This document shows positions 8,445 to 18,124 of a stretch of 64,000 nt of DNA, in pieces. The position numbers and the translations under genes are program-made. Each line of letters starts with the position of its first letter. Positions within the stretch are counted from its first letter, which is position 1. The stretch is from Mucilaginibacter psychrotolerans (GTDB lineage: Bacteria; Bacteroidota; Bacteroidia; Sphingobacteriales; Sphingobacteriaceae), in the NCBI RefSeq assembly GCF_004519315.1, contig NZ_SOZE01000007.1, positions 124,001 through 188,000 of the forward strand, in the 5' to 3' direction. The notes beneath the pieces are model-generated. The model had not been told where the DNA came from, ran no database searches, and saw only the letters and a program-made list of their open reading frames with translations.

Positions 8445-8927
8445 ATGAAAAAACTTACACTACTTGCCTTAATTTTTTTATGCCTGGTTACTGCCGCATG
8501 CACTAAGCATAACTGCTGCGTGCCGCCGCCTATAACCCCCTACATTGGCGCCGACAAGAACACCGTAAAATGGACCGGCGAAGCCACCGCCGAAAAACAA
8601 GGAACGGATACCCTGTTAATCATTGGCTCTAAAACCGAAGAGCGGCTGATTATGCGCTTAAAATTCACAGGTGAAGGCATATACACATTTCAAAACACAC
8701 AGGCTTTTTATTTTACAACGATCGGAGGTGATGTTTTTACCAGCGAATATATTGTTGACGAAACCGCTGCCAGTACGTTAACTGTAACCGACTATAACGA
8801 AACAAGCAGACTGGCTAGCGGTACTTATAGCCTTACGCTTAAAAGGAATTATCCCAACCCTACCTCAGCGTACCCGCAAAAGGTGCAGTTCGTCAATGGC
8901 ATGTTCCATGTTTACCTGCCTAAATAG
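8445..8927 (+). CDS. Lipoprotein of unknown function (DUF6252-like)
   Basis: A 160-residue protein with a clear lipoprotein signal peptide: MKKLTLLALIFLCLVTAAC gives C19 as the lipidated residue. The mature part is predicted to be mostly beta strands, with a TLLIIGSK...ERLIMRLKF pattern reminiscent of small Bacteroidota lipoproteins grouped as DUF6252. No enzyme motif is visible. It stands alone between EamA and asnS. Confidence 0.8.
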   Translation: MKKLTLLALIFLCLVTAACTKHNCCVPPPITPYIGADKNTVKWTGEATAEKQGTDTLLIIGSKTEERLIMRLKFTGEGIYTFQNTQAFYFTTIGGDVFTSEYIVDETAASTLTVTDYNETSRLASGTYSLTLKRNYPNPTSAYPQKVQFVNGMFHVYLPK

Positions 8928-9006
8928 GCTGCGTTATTAGCCTGTTGACCGGTAAGTCCACGCTTAATTTCTGCAATTTAGGGTTCATCCAACCGATGAT
9001 AAATCG

Positions 9007-9014
9007 TATTTTTG
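9007..9014 (+). promoter_or_regulatory. -7 promoter element of asnS
   Basis: TATTTTTG matches TAnnTTTG and lies 19 bases before the asnS ATG at 9034. No good -33 element was seen. Confidence 0.45.
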
Positions 9015-9033
9015 CCGCTCAAAATATTTCTAT

Positions 9034-10470
9034 ATGAGCCAGCGGATAAAGATTAAGGCACTACTGCAAAGCGGGGAAACCGGCACGGATGTAACGGTAA
9101 AAGGATGGGTACGGGCGTTCCGTTCTAATCGTTTTATTGCTTTGGACGATGGTTCTACCAATAGTAACCTGCAAATCGTGGTCGATTTTGAAAACACCGA
9201 CCCTGCTTTGCTTAAACGCATCACTTTTGGCGCTGCGGTAAGCATTACCGGCAAGCTTGCCCCTTCTTTGGGCCAGGGCCAGTCGGTAGAGGTTATTGCC
9301 AGCGAGATAGAGATATTGGGCGATTGCAACCCGGATGAGTTCCCCTTGCAACCCAAAAAGCAAACTTTGGAGTTTTTGCGCGAGAACGCCCACCTGCGTT
9401 TCCGTACCAATACTTTCGGGGCGATATTCCGGGTGAGGAACACCTTATCGTTTGCCGTGCACCAGTTCTTCCAGGAGAAAGGGTTCGTTTACCTGCATAC
9501 ACCGGTTATTACCCAGTCGGACGCTGAGGGTGCGGGTGAGGCTTTCCATGTTACTAATTTCGACTTGAACAACGTCCCACGTACCGATACCGGCGAAGTG
9601 GATTACAAACAGGATTTCTTCGGAAAATCCACCAACTTAACCGTATCCGGTCAGCTGGAAGGCGAGCTTGGTGCTATGGCTTTGAGCGATATCTATACTT
9701 TCGGACCAACCTTCCGTGCCGAAAACTCCAACACCACCCGCCACTTAGCGGAGTTCTGGATGATAGAGCCGGAGATGGCTTTTTACGATATCCACGATAA
9801 CGCCAACCTTGCCGAGGAACTGCTAAAATACGTCATCAGCTATGCTTTGGATAAAAACAAGGAGGACCTGGAGTTTTTAACCCAGCGCCTGCTGGAAGAA
9901 GAAAAGCAGAAACCACAAAACGAACGGTCGGAACTGTCGCTATTAGACAAACTGCAATTTTGCCTGAACAATGATTTCGAACGGCTGACTTATACCGAAG
10001 CTATCGAAATACTGCGCGAATCTACCCCTAACAAAAAGAAAAAATTCGTTTACCCGGTAGAGGGCTGGGGTACCGATCTGCAATCGGAGCACGAGCGTTA
10101 CCTGGTGGAGAAACACTTTAAAAAACCGGTAATCCTAACCGATTACCCTAAAGAGATAAAATCTTTCTACATGCGCCAGAACGAGGACGGCAAAACCGTT
10201 GCAGCGATGGATATCCTATTCCCGGGCATCGGCGAAATCATCGGCGGCTCACAGCGCGAGGAACGCCTGGATAAACTCACCACCCGTATGGACGAACTGG
10301 GCATCCCTAAAGATGAGCTTTGGTGGTACCTGGATACCCGCCGCTTCGGCTCTTGTCCGCATGCCGGCTTTGGCCTGGGCTTCGAGCGTTTGGTGCTCTT
10401 CGTAACCGGCATGGGTAACATCCGGGATGTGATCCCTTTCCCAAGGTTCCCGAAGAATGCGGAATTTTAG
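9034..10470 (+). CDS. asnS: Asparaginyl-tRNA synthetase
   Basis: A 478-residue class II synthetase that charges tRNA-Asn with asparagine in the cytoplasm. The N-terminal OB fold ([22 protein letters not shown], residues 18-40) binds the anticodon. Motif 2 is in [24 protein letters not shown], characteristic of AsnRS, and motif 3 is [15 protein letters not shown] near the end. Length and order are normal. It is a single gene ending in a large hairpin region. Confidence 0.97.
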   Translation: MSQRIKIKALLQSGETGTDVTVKGWVRAFRSNRFIALDDGSTNSNLQIVVDFENTDPALLKRITFGAAVSITGKLAPSLGQGQSVEVIASEIEILGDCNPDEFPLQPKKQTLEFLRENAHLRFRTNTFGAIFRVRNTLSFAVHQFFQEKGFVYLHTPVITQSDAEGAGEAFHVTNFDLNNVPRTDTGEVDYKQDFFGKSTNLTVSGQLEGELGAMALSDIYTFGPTFRAENSNTTRHLAEFWMIEPEMAFYDIHDNANLAEELLKYVISYALDKNKEDLEFLTQRLLEEEKQKPQNERSELSLLDKLQFCLNNDFERLTYTEAIEILRESTPNKKKKFVYPVEGWGTDLQSEHERYLVEKHFKKPVILTDYPKEIKSFYMRQNEDGKTVAAMDILFPGIGEIIGGSQREERLDKLTTRMDELGIPKDELWWYLDTRRFGSCPHAGFGLGFERLVLFVTGMGNIRDVIPFPRFPKNAEF

Positions 10471-10472
10471 GC

Positions 10473-10606
10473 GAAGCCCCCCAGCCCCCTGAAGGGGGAG
10501 TTTCTGATCAGCATAGTGAAATCCTTGATAACGAAGAAAGCCATCCTTAAGATGGCTTTCTTCGTTATGGAACTTTTGTTCCCCCTTCAGGGGGTTAGGG
10601 GGCTTC
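10473..10606. terminator. Nested inverted repeats, likely bidirectional terminator
   Basis: The outer arms are GAAGCCCCCCAGCCCCCTGA at 10473 onward and its near reverse complement ending at 10606 (CCCCCTTCAGGGGGTTAGGG, then GGCTTC). Inside is a perfect 18-base stem at 10528-10545/10551-10568 (ATAACGAAGAAAGCCATC with its complement) around CTTAA. It lies between the convergent asnS and the next gene. The CCCCCTTCAGGGGG unit has a partial copy at 50867-50881. Confidence 0.75.
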
Positions 10607-11535
10607 TACTCTTTCTTATAATCTTTATGCACTATCAAAAAACTCGCCCGTTCTTCTTTGTGGAGGGGGATGTCCCAGTTGCCCTGGTAGGTAATTTTGG
10701 TGGGGAGTAGTTCGCCGCCGAAGTAGTTGAGCTCGATATTCATCTGCACATCAAAATCGAAGAACATGTTGCTGTACTTCATATCGATGTAGCGGCCTAA
10801 TATCTGGAAGGTACGCTCATCAAAAATGGTGGTCATTTCCTGTATCATCACATCATCCACGCTGCTGCTGGGCTTGCGGATAACCTTAAAGCGATAAACG
10901 GGGATAGTATCCAGGTACTTGCCGCGCGCAAATTCATAGCGGTAAAACTGCTTCAAATCATCTCCAAATATTTCCGTTTTACTGCTGATAAAAGGAATAC
11001 CACTTACCCTGCGGCCGGGGGTAAAAATCAAGGTTTTCAGTTTCGCTTTATAGCCTTCGTTTTTGCCTTTTGTTTCTCCGGGTGCAGCGTCGGCCTTTAC
11101 AAAATCGGAGTTATAGGCGTTCATGAAAATGTAATCGAACATCTCCACGGTATATAATTGGTACTTGCCGTTTTTCTTTAATACGTTGCCGCTATCGGCT
11201 TTAGCTAAATACTGTAGTTTGTGCGTGCCCGCAACATTGCTGTGGAATATTTTGCGGTATATTTTACCCTCCACCTTATTCTTTTTGTTGTAAGTAAAAA
11301 CACGATTCTCAGCAGTGAAGGCGTAGCCCTTCATATTTTGAAAAGCCAGGTAAAAACTGGTATCCTGCATTACCGCATCTATAAAATCCTGCGCCCGCAA
11401 ACGGTGCGAACGGATGTTCACCGCCGAATCGATAACGATGGTACGCAACGTATCGGGGTTATAACGGTCGATTTGCTGCGCCTGCGAGCAGATGACAGAA
11501 AGGGTGAAGGTAAAAAGGAAGAGGAGTTTTTTCAT
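10606..11535 (-). CDS. Exported protein of unknown function
   Basis: A 309-residue protein with a Sec signal peptide (MKKLLFLFTFTLSVICSQAQ, cleavage after about residue 19). The mature part resembles Bacteroidota outer-membrane-associated proteins that sit next to DUF5686/carboxypeptidase-like modules, with alternating beta-strand patterns (TFQILGRYIDMKYSNMFFDF), but no domain was firmly recognised. No catalytic motif is visible. Its 3' end abuts the terminator element shared with asnS. Confidence 0.7.
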   Translation of the reverse strand: MKKLLFLFTFTLSVICSQAQQIDRYNPDTLRTIVIDSAVNIRSHRLRAQDFIDAVMQDTSFYLAFQNMKGYAFTAENRVFTYNKKNKVEGKIYRKIFHSNVAGTHKLQYLAKADSGNVLKKNGKYQLYTVEMFDYIFMNAYNSDFVKADAAPGETKGKNEGYKAKLKTLIFTPGRRVSGIPFISSKTEIFGDDLKQFYRYEFARGKYLDTIPVYRFKVIRKPSSSVDDVMIQEMTTIFDERTFQILGRYIDMKYSNMFFDFDVQMNIELNYFGGELLPTKITYQGNWDIPLHKEERASFLIVHKDYKKE

Positions 11536-11545
11536 GGTATTTGTT

Positions 11546-11637
11546 CATGGTCGATAGTCCATAGACAATGGTTAAGAAATCATCGATACAAAATTGCATT
11601 CTTCCATGGACTATGGACCATCGTCTATGGACTAAAG
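11546..11637. repeat. TCCATAGTC-type short-unit inverted repeat
   Basis: CATGGTCGATAGTCCATAGA at 11546 is mirrored by CCATGGACTATGGACC at 11604-11619 and again by TCTATGGACTAAAGAC. The unit TAGTCCATAG recurs in both orientations and could fold into a hairpin. It fills the gap between two genes on the minus strand. Confidence 0.55.
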
Positions 11638-11638
11638 A

Positions 11639-12823
11639 CTAATTCCCCAATTGCTTCACGGCCAAATAAGCCATCAGCCCGGTGCTTATTTTAAAGGCAT
11701 CTTCCTCTACATCGAAGGTTGGGGTATGTACCGATGAGGTAATGCCACGGGCCTCGTTGCGGGTGCCTAAGCGGTAAAAGCAGCTAGCTGCCGCCTGTGA
11801 GTAATAGGCGAAATCTTCTGCCGCCATCCATATATCCAAATCCAGCACGTTCTCTTTGCCCAGGTAATCTTCGGCGTGGCCGCGGGTTGCAGCGGTAAGC
11901 ACTTCTTCGTTGATGAGGAATGGGTAGCCGCGCATAATATTGAACTCGCAGCTGCCGCCCATGCTTTCGGCAATACCTTCGGCCATTTTTTTGATTTTGA
12001 TATGGGCCTCGCTACGCCATTTTTCATCCATGGTGCGAAAGGTGCCTTCCAGGTAAACCTCGTTGGGGATAACGTTGGTTGCGCCATTGGCAATCACCTT
12101 GCCGAACGACAACACCGAAGGGCTCTTAGGGTCGGCAGAACGGCTTATAATAGTTTGCAGGGCTGTTAATATATGTGCGGTGATAATTACCGGGTCTACA
12201 TTCTGTTGCGGCTGCGCGCCGTGGCCGCCCTTACCGCGCACGGTTACGTATAGTTCGTCCGTTGAAGCCATGTATTTACCCGCGCGGAAACCCACCTTGC
12301 CGGCATCTATCAGCGGCATTACGTGCTGGCCCAATACAGCTTGTGGTTTGGGGTTTTCCAATACGCCTTCTTTGATCATCAGGCTGGCGCCGCCTGGCAG
12401 TTTTTCTTCGGCTGGTTGGAAAATCAGTTTAACTGTACCGCCGAACTCGCTTTTCAATTCCGTCAATATCTTGGCCGTGCCCAATAACGACGAGGTATGC
12501 GCATCGTGGCCGCAAGCGTGCATTACACCTGGATTCTGCGATTTGTAGGGCACATCGTTGGCTTCCAATATCGGCAGGGCATCCATGTCGGCACGCAGGG
12601 CTACTACCTTGTCAGATGGCAAGTCCCCTTTTATCAGGGCCACTAAGCCGGTATCGGCCATTTTGTGGTATTCGAGTCCTAGCTCCTCTAACTTGTTGGC
12701 CACGAAAACAGAGGTCTCTACCTCGTGGAACGAAAGCTCGGGGTGCGCATGCAAATGGCGACGGGTAGTTACCACATCATCAAAAATAGTTGCCGATAGT
12801 TGCTGTATCTTTTCCTTAATCAT
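11639..12823 (-). CDS. M20 family amidohydrolase (N-acyl-amino-acid hydrolase type)
   Basis: A 394-residue M20D metallohydrolase. Metal and catalytic motifs are RADMDALPI (about 78-86), MHACGHDAHTSSLLG (about 100-114) and PAEEKLPGG (about 135-143); the dimerisation domain follows in the middle. Relatives hydrolyse N-acyl amino acids, hippurate or indole-acetyl amino acids. There is no signal peptide, so it is cytoplasmic. Its ATG overlaps the SPOR gene's TAA by eight bases (ATGATTAA), a sign of translational coupling. Confidence 0.9.
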   Translation of the reverse strand: MIKEKIQQLSATIFDDVVTTRRHLHAHPELSFHEVETSVFVANKLEELGLEYHKMADTGLVALIKGDLPSDKVVALRADMDALPILEANDVPYKSQNPGVMHACGHDAHTSSLLGTAKILTELKSEFGGTVKLIFQPAEEKLPGGASLMIKEGVLENPKPQAVLGQHVMPLIDAGKVGFRAGKYMASTDELYVTVRGKGGHGAQPQQNVDPVIITAHILTALQTIISRSADPKSPSVLSFGKVIANGATNVIPNEVYLEGTFRTMDEKWRSEAHIKIKKMAEGIAESMGGSCEFNIMRGYPFLINEEVLTAATRGHAEDYLGKENVLDLDIWMAAEDFAYYSQAAASCFYRLGTRNEARGITSSVHTPTFDVEEDAFKISTGLMAYLAVKQLGN

Positions 12824-13259
12824 TATTGATAACGGTTTTAGGGGGAATGATTTTTTCTGAAACGATGAACATAGCCTGGAATAACGACTGCAGCGCGGCT
12901 TTCATCTTTTCGGCTTCGAGCCGCGTGCGGAAATCGCCCACCTTTACTTTAAAGTAGGGTTCGTGGTAACTCATGTACGAGCGTATTTCGGGATACTCGC
13001 TATTGAATTTAGCCTGGGCAGCATAAGCTGCATTGCGGCTGGTGCCGCTATACACCTGCAACCTGTAGCCATAATTTGAAGTGTATGCACCACCGGCATT
13101 AACGCTGCCGCCATTCCTGTTGAGCAGGGCGCGTTTGGCCAGCAAAGTATCAAACAAAGCCGACCGCACTACCACTACTTTGCCTTTTGTTTGCGCCGAT
13201 GCACTTGCAGACAAAAAAAGCAACATAAAAAAAGAGCAACATTTGATAAGGCTTAACAT
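12816..13259 (-). CDS. SPOR domain protein, exported
   Basis: A 147-residue protein with signal peptide MLSLIKCCSFFMLLFLSASA, then a C-terminal SPOR domain from about residue 65 (YGYRLQVYSGTSRNAAYAAQ ... YFKVKVGDFRTRLEAEKM). SPOR domains bind denuded peptidoglycan glycans at division sites. ATGs at 13289 and 13310 are possible, but the start at 13259 gives a clean signal peptide and the upstream ones approach a repeat element. It is coupled to the M20 gene. Confidence 0.82.
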   Translation of the reverse strand: MLSLIKCCSFFMLLFLSASASAQTKGKVVVVRSALFDTLLAKRALLNRNGGSVNAGGAYTSNYGYRLQVYSGTSRNAAYAAQAKFNSEYPEIRSYMSYHEPYFKVKVGDFRTRLEAEKMKAALQSLFQAMFIVSEKIIPPKTVINND

Positions 13260-13314
13260 AGCTTTATGATCAAATATTGCTCTTTTCATGGGGGTATTTG
13301 TTTTATCCATTAAC

Positions 13315-13451
13315 CGTAATTGCGAGGAACGAAGCAATCTCTAAGCTATGCATAGTGGATATGCTTATTGGGAGATTATTAATACTTTAATTTTTCTTTA
13401 AGGTATTAATGAGCTCCCGTTGGTCGGTTGTCTTCGTTCCTCGCAATGACG
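13315..13451. repeat. ATTGCGAGGAACGAAGC palindromic element
   Basis: The ends CGTAATTGCGAGGAACGAAG (13315-13334) and CTTCGTTCCTCGCAATGACG (13432-13451) are near-perfect reverse complements. Inside, ATTAATACTTTAA (13378-13390) pairs with TTAAGGTATTAAT (13398-13410), with flanking GGGAG/CTCCC. The whole 137-base unit would fold into one long hairpin. Repeats with this end sequence occur in many Sphingobacteria, as far as I recall. Confidence 0.7.
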
Positions 13452-13470
13452 GGTCTTTTTTTTTCTTAAG

Positions 13471-13490
13471 CCCTCCCCTTCAGGGGAGGG
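13471..13490. repeat. G+C-rich hairpin after secA
   Basis: CCCTCCCC-TTCA-GGGGAGGG has 8-base perfect arms and lies 14 bases past the secA stop. On the secA strand it is followed by A residues instead of U residues, so it is not a textbook terminator. It resembles the CCCCTTCAGGGG core at 10473-10606. Confidence 0.5.
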
Positions 13491-13504
13491 TTTGGGTGGG
13501 ACTC

Positions 13505-16500
13505 TTAGTTCATCCCCACGCCGTGGCAGTTTTTGAACTTCTTGCCGCTACCGCATGGGCATGGGTCGTTCCTGCCTATTTTTTGCTCTACCTTTACAGG
13601 TGTTGCCTTTTGTATCTCGCGGGTATCCTCCATTGGCATACCGTTGGCTTCGCTGATCAGCTCCGGTTTAGAGGTACGCATCTTCTTCAGATCCATCTTA
13701 GGCTCGGGCTTTGCTTCCCTTACCTGCTCAGGCTCCTGCTGTACCGCAATACCACCACGGAACAGGAAGCTCACCAGCTCTTTGTTCACGTTAGAAAGCA
13801 TCGCGCGGAATAATTCAAACGCTTCGAACTTGTAAACCAACAATGGATCCTTTTGTTCGTAAACGGCGTTCTGTACCGATTGCTTCAGCTCGTCCATCTC
13901 GCGCAGGTGCTCTTTCCAGGCATCATCTATCAGGTAAAGGGTTACGTTCTTCTCGAAAGATTTGAACACCTCTGCACCTTTGTTCTCAATTGCTTTTTTC
14001 AGTGGGACAGCAACCTGCAGACCATGCACGCCATCGGTAAACGGCACTACAATGTTCTCTACATATTGGCCACGTGTATCATAAACGTCTTTCAATACCG
14101 GGTAAGCCTGTTGTGCAACCTGCTCGGCTTTACGCTTGTAAAACTCTATTACCTGGGCAAAGGTTTTATCAACCAGCTTATTTACCGATGTAGCTACAAA
14201 CTCTTCCTGCGTAGTGTCGATATCTACCGAGAACAAACGGATAACCTCCAGCCTAAAGCCTTCGTAGTTGTTGGCTTCTTTATATTCGGTAACCACATCT
14301 TCCATAACATCGAAGACGGTGTTATTCAAATCCACTTCCAGGCGCTCGCCAAACAAGGCGTTCTTACGTTTTGCGTAGATAACGGTACGCTGCGAGTTCA
14401 TCACGTCATCATACTCCAGCAGGCGTTTACGTATGCCAAAGTTGTTCTCTTCTACCTTTTTCTGCGCACGCTCGATAGATTTGGATATCATGGAATGCTG
14501 TATCACTTCACCTTCCTCGATACCCATACGCACCATCAGGTTTGAGATACGCTCCGAGCCGAATAAACGCATCAGGTTATCCTCTAACGATACGAAGAAC
14601 TGAGAAGAACCCGGGTCGCCCTGCCTACCGGCACGGCCACGCAACTGCCTGTCTACACGGCGGCTTTCGTGGCGTTCGGTACCTACAATGGCCAAACCGC
14701 CTGATGCCTGCACCCCTGCACCTAATTTTATATCCGTACCACGGCCAGCCATGTTGGTAGCAATGGTAACGGTGCCTGCCTGCCCTGCTTCAGCCACAAT
14801 ATCGGCCTCCTTCTGGTGCATCTTGGCGTTAAGTACGTTATGTTTTATGCCGCGTAGCTTAAGCATACGGCTTAGTAATTCTGATATTTCTACCGAAGTG
14901 GTACCAACCAGTACCGGGCGGCCCGCCTGGGTTAATTTTACAATTTCATCGGCAACGGCATTGTATTTTTCGCGGATGGTACGGTAAACCAAGTCCTGCA
15001 TATCTGCACGGCTGGTTGGCGTATTGGTTGGTATCTCTACCACATCCAGCTTGTATATCTGCCAAAACTCACCTGCTTCGGTAACGGCGGTACCCGTCAT
15101 GCCGCAAAGCTTGTGGTACATCCTGAAGTAATTCTGCAGGGTAATGGTGGCAAAGGTTTGGGTAGCATCTTCCACCTTCACGTTTTCCTTAGCCTCTATG
15201 GCCTGGTGCAGGCCATCGCTGTAGCGGCGACCATCCAACACGCGGCCTGTTTGCTCATCTACAATTTTTACCTTGCCTTCATCCAGGATGTATTCGGTAT
15301 CTTTTTCAAATAACGTGTAAGCCTTCAGCAATTGGTTTACCGAGTGGATACGCTCTGATTTGATAGAGAAATCGCGCATCAACTCATCTTTCTTCGCAAT
15401 TTTCTCATCTGCGGGTAAGTCAGATTTTTCGATACGTGCAATCTCAGAACCTACATCCGGCATCACGAAGAAGCCCGGGTCTTCACCAGATGCCGTTATC
15501 AGTTCGATACCTTTTTCAGAAAGCTCTACTGAGTTGTTCTTCTCATCGATAATGAAGAACAGTTCAGCATCAACCTTAGGCATATCCTTGCCCTGATCCT
15601 GCATGTAGTGGTTCTCTGTTTTCAGCAATACGGTTTTATTACCGCCCTCGCTCAGGAATTTGATCAGTGCTTTGTTCTTTGGCAGCGCGCGGTGTGCACG
15701 CAATAGGGCTAAACCGCCATCGTCAACACCGGTCTTGCCTTCATTAATAGCCTTCTTGGCCTCATTCAATACAGTGTTTACATAAGCTTTCTGGGCATTC
15801 ACCAAACGCTCTATACGTGGTTTCAGTTCGTAAAACTCGTGCTCGTCGCCACGTGGAATAGGGCCCGAAATAATGAGCGGCGTACGCGCATCATCAATCA
15901 ATACCGAATCCACCTCATCTACCATGGCGTAGTGCAGCTTGCGTTGCACCAGTTCTTCGGGGCTGCGTGTCATATTGTCACGCAGGTAATCAAAGCCAAA
16001 CTCGTTATTTGTGCCAAAAGTAATATCGGCCAGGTAAGCCTTGCGGCGTTGCTCAGAATTTGGCTCATGTTTGTCTATACAATCTACCGACAGGCCGTGG
16101 AACTCGTACAAGGGCCCCATCCACTCGCTATCGCGGCGTGCCAGGTAATCATTCACGGTTACAATGTGTACGCCCTGGCCAGCCAGTGCGTTTAGGTATG
16201 CAGGCAGCGTGGCTACCAGCGTTTTACCTTCACCCGTTGCCATCTCAGATATTTTACCCTGGTGCAATACAATACCGCCTATCAGCTGTACATCGTAATG
16301 TACCATATTCCAGGTAACCGGGTTACCGGCTGCAAGCCAGGTGCTGCTGTGGGTAGCCTTATCGCCCTTGATGACAACGTTATTCTTTTTAGCCGCCAGT
16401 TCGCGGTCGAAATCGGTAGCGGTAACTTCTATGCTTGGGTTTGATGCCAAACGTTTTGCAGTTTCTTTTACTACGGCAAATGCCTGTGGTAATATATTGA

Positions 16501-16813
16501 TCAGGATGTCTTCCAGCTCTTTGTTGCGGTCTTTCTCCAGTTTATCCAACTGGGTGTAAAGCTCCACCTTTTCGCTTACTTCCATATCCAGCTCGGTTTC
16601 GGTACGGGCCTTAATGGCCTGTATCTCGCTATCGATGCCGGAGAGCCCTGCGGCTATGGTTTCCTTGAATTCTATGGTTTTAGCCCTAAGCTCATCGTTG
16701 CTCAAATCGCCCAATTTGGCAAATTCAGCCTTGATTTTTTCAACTATAGGCTGTATGCTTTTTACATCCCGTTCTGATTTGCTTCCGAAAAGCTTACTAA
16801 AAAAGTCTAACAT
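13505..16813 (-). CDS. secA: Preprotein translocase ATPase SecA
   Basis: A 1102-residue motor that drives proteins through SecYEG. Walker A is GEGKT at about 194-198 and Walker B is in [16 protein letters not shown]; the second helicase domain carries [13 protein letters not shown] and the arginine-finger region [13 protein letters not shown]. The C terminus has the SecB/zinc-binding tail with [13 protein letters not shown]. The protein is about 200 residues longer than the E. coli one; part of the excess is an N-terminal insertion before Walker A, which is usual in Bacteroidota. Confidence 0.97.
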   Translation of the reverse strand: MLDFFSKLFGSKSERDVKSIQPIVEKIKAEFAKLGDLSNDELRAKTIEFKETIAAGLSGIDSEIQAIKARTETELDMEVSEKVELYTQLDKLEKDRNKELEDILINILPQAFAVVKETAKRLASNPSIEVTATDFDRELAAKKNNVVIKGDKATHSSTWLAAGNPVTWNMVHYDVQLIGGIVLHQGKISEMATGEGKTLVATLPAYLNALAGQGVHIVTVNDYLARRDSEWMGPLYEFHGLSVDCIDKHEPNSEQRRKAYLADITFGTNNEFGFDYLRDNMTRSPEELVQRKLHYAMVDEVDSVLIDDARTPLIISGPIPRGDEHEFYELKPRIERLVNAQKAYVNTVLNEAKKAINEGKTGVDDGGLALLRAHRALPKNKALIKFLSEGGNKTVLLKTENHYMQDQGKDMPKVDAELFFIIDEKNNSVELSEKGIELITASGEDPGFFVMPDVGSEIARIEKSDLPADEKIAKKDELMRDFSIKSERIHSVNQLLKAYTLFEKDTEYILDEGKVKIVDEQTGRVLDGRRYSDGLHQAIEAKENVKVEDATQTFATITLQNYFRMYHKLCGMTGTAVTEAGEFWQIYKLDVVEIPTNTPTSRADMQDLVYRTIREKYNAVADEIVKLTQAGRPVLVGTTSVEISELLSRMLKLRGIKHNVLNAKMHQKEADIVAEAGQAGTVTIATNMAGRGTDIKLGAGVQASGGLAIVGTERHESRRVDRQLRGRAGRQGDPGSSQFFVSLEDNLMRLFGSERISNLMVRMGIEEGEVIQHSMISKSIERAQKKVEENNFGIRKRLLEYDDVMNSQRTVIYAKRKNALFGERLEVDLNNTVFDVMEDVVTEYKEANNYEGFRLEVIRLFSVDIDTTQEEFVATSVNKLVDKTFAQVIEFYKRKAEQVAQQAYPVLKDVYDTRGQYVENIVVPFTDGVHGLQVAVPLKKAIENKGAEVFKSFEKNVTLYLIDDAWKEHLREMDELKQSVQNAVYEQKDPLLVYKFEAFELFRAMLSNVNKELVSFLFRGGIAVQQEPEQVREAKPEPKMDLKKMRTSKPELISEANGMPMEDTREIQKATPVKVEQKIGRNDPCPCGSGKKFKNCHGVGMN

Positions 16814-16883
16814 GTTATTGTATTATGGTACTACGGCAAACGCAACAATTGCGCCATCGTAATTATAAAGTCAAATTGACAGG

Positions 16884-16891
16884 CAAAGGTA
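16884..16891 (-). promoter_or_regulatory. -7 promoter element of secA
   Basis: The minus strand reads TACCTTTG (TAnnTTTG), about 70 bases upstream of the secA ATG at 16813. Confidence 0.45.
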
Positions 16892-16910
16892 CGACTTTGA
16901 GGCTGAAAAT

Positions 16911-16989
16911 GATGTGCAGATGTGCAGATTTCAGATGTGCAGATGAATCAGGGGATATTTTGGCACGCAAAGACGCGAAGGCGCAAAGG
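16911..16989. repeat. GATGTGCAGAT repeats and a CGCAAAG-type repeat
   Basis: GATGTGCAGAT occurs three times in 16911-16945, once followed by TTCA. CACGCAAAGACGCGAAGG with GCGCAAAGG follows at 16964-16989. The same GATGTGCAGATTTCAGA motif returns at 44309-44342 and, inverted, at 44692-44718. The remainder of the 499-base space between secA and the ferritin-like gene contains the 35-codon gene described next. Confidence 0.6.
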
Positions 16990-17130
16990 CTGATTGGTTA
17001 AAAAGCTAGCCGAATATTAAGTCAACAACAAGAATTTGCAGCTGTGCAGATATGCGCAATATTGCCTTTAGGACATAAGGCATATCCTATTATCCGAGAC
17101 AAAAGGCCTTTACGGGCAGGCAGCAAATGC

Positions 17131-17238
17131 TTATAAAAAGATGCTGAGCAGTTTATCGATATAAACCTCGATAGCGATGTCTTCCATCTCGAATTGCTCA
17201 TCTATCAGTTCAGAAAATTCTAATAGTTCTTCACTCAT
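17131..17238 (-). CDS. Small acidic 35-residue protein
   Basis: An ATG at 17238 opens 35 codons ending in TAA: the product begins MSEELLEFSELIDEQFEMED and ends YIDKLLSIFL. It is strongly acidic in its first half and would form an amphipathic helix. What supports it is the promoter: a perfect TATGTTTG -7 box 19 bases before the ATG, with TTTTGG 19 bases further up. No homologous family was recognised; it might be a peptide regulator, a RiPP-like precursor or a chance frame. Confidence 0.5.
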   Translation of the reverse strand: MSEELLEFSELIDEQFEMEDIAIEVYIDKLLSIFL

Positions 17239-17257
17239 GGCAGTAGATTTTACTATG

Positions 17258-17290
17258 CAAACATAATAAAATTTGAACCGAAAACCAAAA
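17258..17290 (-). promoter_or_regulatory. Promoter of the 35-residue gene
   Basis: On the minus strand TTTTGG (17290-17285) and TATGTTTG (17265-17258) are separated by 19 bases. This matches both the -33 (TTTG) and -7 (TAnnTTTG) Bacteroidota elements at the expected spacing. Confidence 0.6.
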
Positions 17291-17312
17291 CGGTATTTTG
17301 AATTAATTTAAA

Positions 17313-18050
17313 TTATTCCCACGACACTTCTTTTTGTTGCTTTTCCGTTATCGTTTTAATGGTTTTTCTGTACTTAAAAATCATTTTCCTGGTAAATGAA
17401 TTAAACGTATTGCCGCCGGCTTTAAATAAGGTACGGTGTGCAGCCCATACCATGCAGGAGGTTAAAAAGAAAAACGACTTAAACGCGAGGTTGCGCCAGG
17501 CTTTGGAGTATTCGGGTTTGCTTTCATAAATTGTTGCAAGCCGTTCGGTTTGGAAAGTGATGTGATAGGCCTCGTCTATTAATATATCGGTGCATATCGC
17601 CTGCAACAGTTCGCAGTCAGTAGCATCTTTTAGTGCCTGGTAAAAAATCTGCGCCGTGCTTTCCACTACAATAACAGCCAGCGTCCATATTTCCATATTG
17701 GTGTTGTAATAACGCACTTTCCTGAACAGTGTATCGCCCCAATCCTTTCTGATACGCGTTTTCCCGATGCCATCAAGATACCGGCCAAGGTTATTGCCGT
17801 GCTTTTGCTCTTCTTTTATAAAAAGCTTTACAGCTTCCACGTAATCCGGGTCGCCTATTTTGTTGGCGTATTTGGTTGAAGCCGCAATTAAATGCTTACC
17901 CTCCGATGTTTCTCCCAATTGCCAGGCCTGCAGCGATGGCAGTATAATTTTCACTTCTTCGGCACTTAACGAGGGAAATAAATTCCAGTCGATGCGTTTT
18001 TCCCGGGCATTTGTCTTGAAATGCCCAATCCAATAATTGCTTGTATGCAT
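17313..18050 (-). CDS. Ferritin-like di-iron protein
   Basis: A 245-residue protein. It has the ligand pattern of a ferritin-like di-iron fold: EEQKHG (Glu plus ExxH) at about 78-84, an isolated Glu in VVESTAQIFY, and DEAYH at about 158-162. Such proteins are oxygen-dependent oxidases, hydroxylases or desaturase-like enzymes; the exact reaction cannot be read. The C terminus is basic. The ATG at 18050 was chosen over 18086 because the longer start adds a non-conserved stretch lying in a hairpin region. Confidence 0.7.
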   Translation of the reverse strand: MHTSNYWIGHFKTNAREKRIDWNLFPSLSAEEVKIILPSLQAWQLGETSEGKHLIAASTKYANKIGDPDYVEAVKLFIKEEQKHGNNLGRYLDGIGKTRIRKDWGDTLFRKVRYYNTNMEIWTLAVIVVESTAQIFYQALKDATDCELLQAICTDILIDEAYHITFQTERLATIYESKPEYSKAWRNLAFKSFFFLTSCMVWAAHRTLFKAGGNTFNSFTRKMIFKYRKTIKTITEKQQKEVSWE

Positions 18051-18067
18051 GTTGTTTTGGTTTAAAT

Positions 18068-18093
18068 CACCCGCATGCTGGTGCATGCGGGTG
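18068..18093. terminator. 11-bp hairpin downstream of creD
   Basis: CACCCGCATGC-TGGT-GCATGCGGGTG is a perfect 11-base stem lying 32 bases past the creD stop and before the ferritin-like gene on the same strand. It may end the creD transcript. Confidence 0.55.
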
Positions 18094-18124
18094 AAGGGTT
18101 GGGTAATAAGGTTTAGGTAAATAT

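Noticed and set aside
13853..14545. A 230-codon frame on the plus strand inside secA
   Set aside because: It lies wholly antisense to a well-conserved secA and its product shows no recognisable family; it is explained by the codon use of secA.
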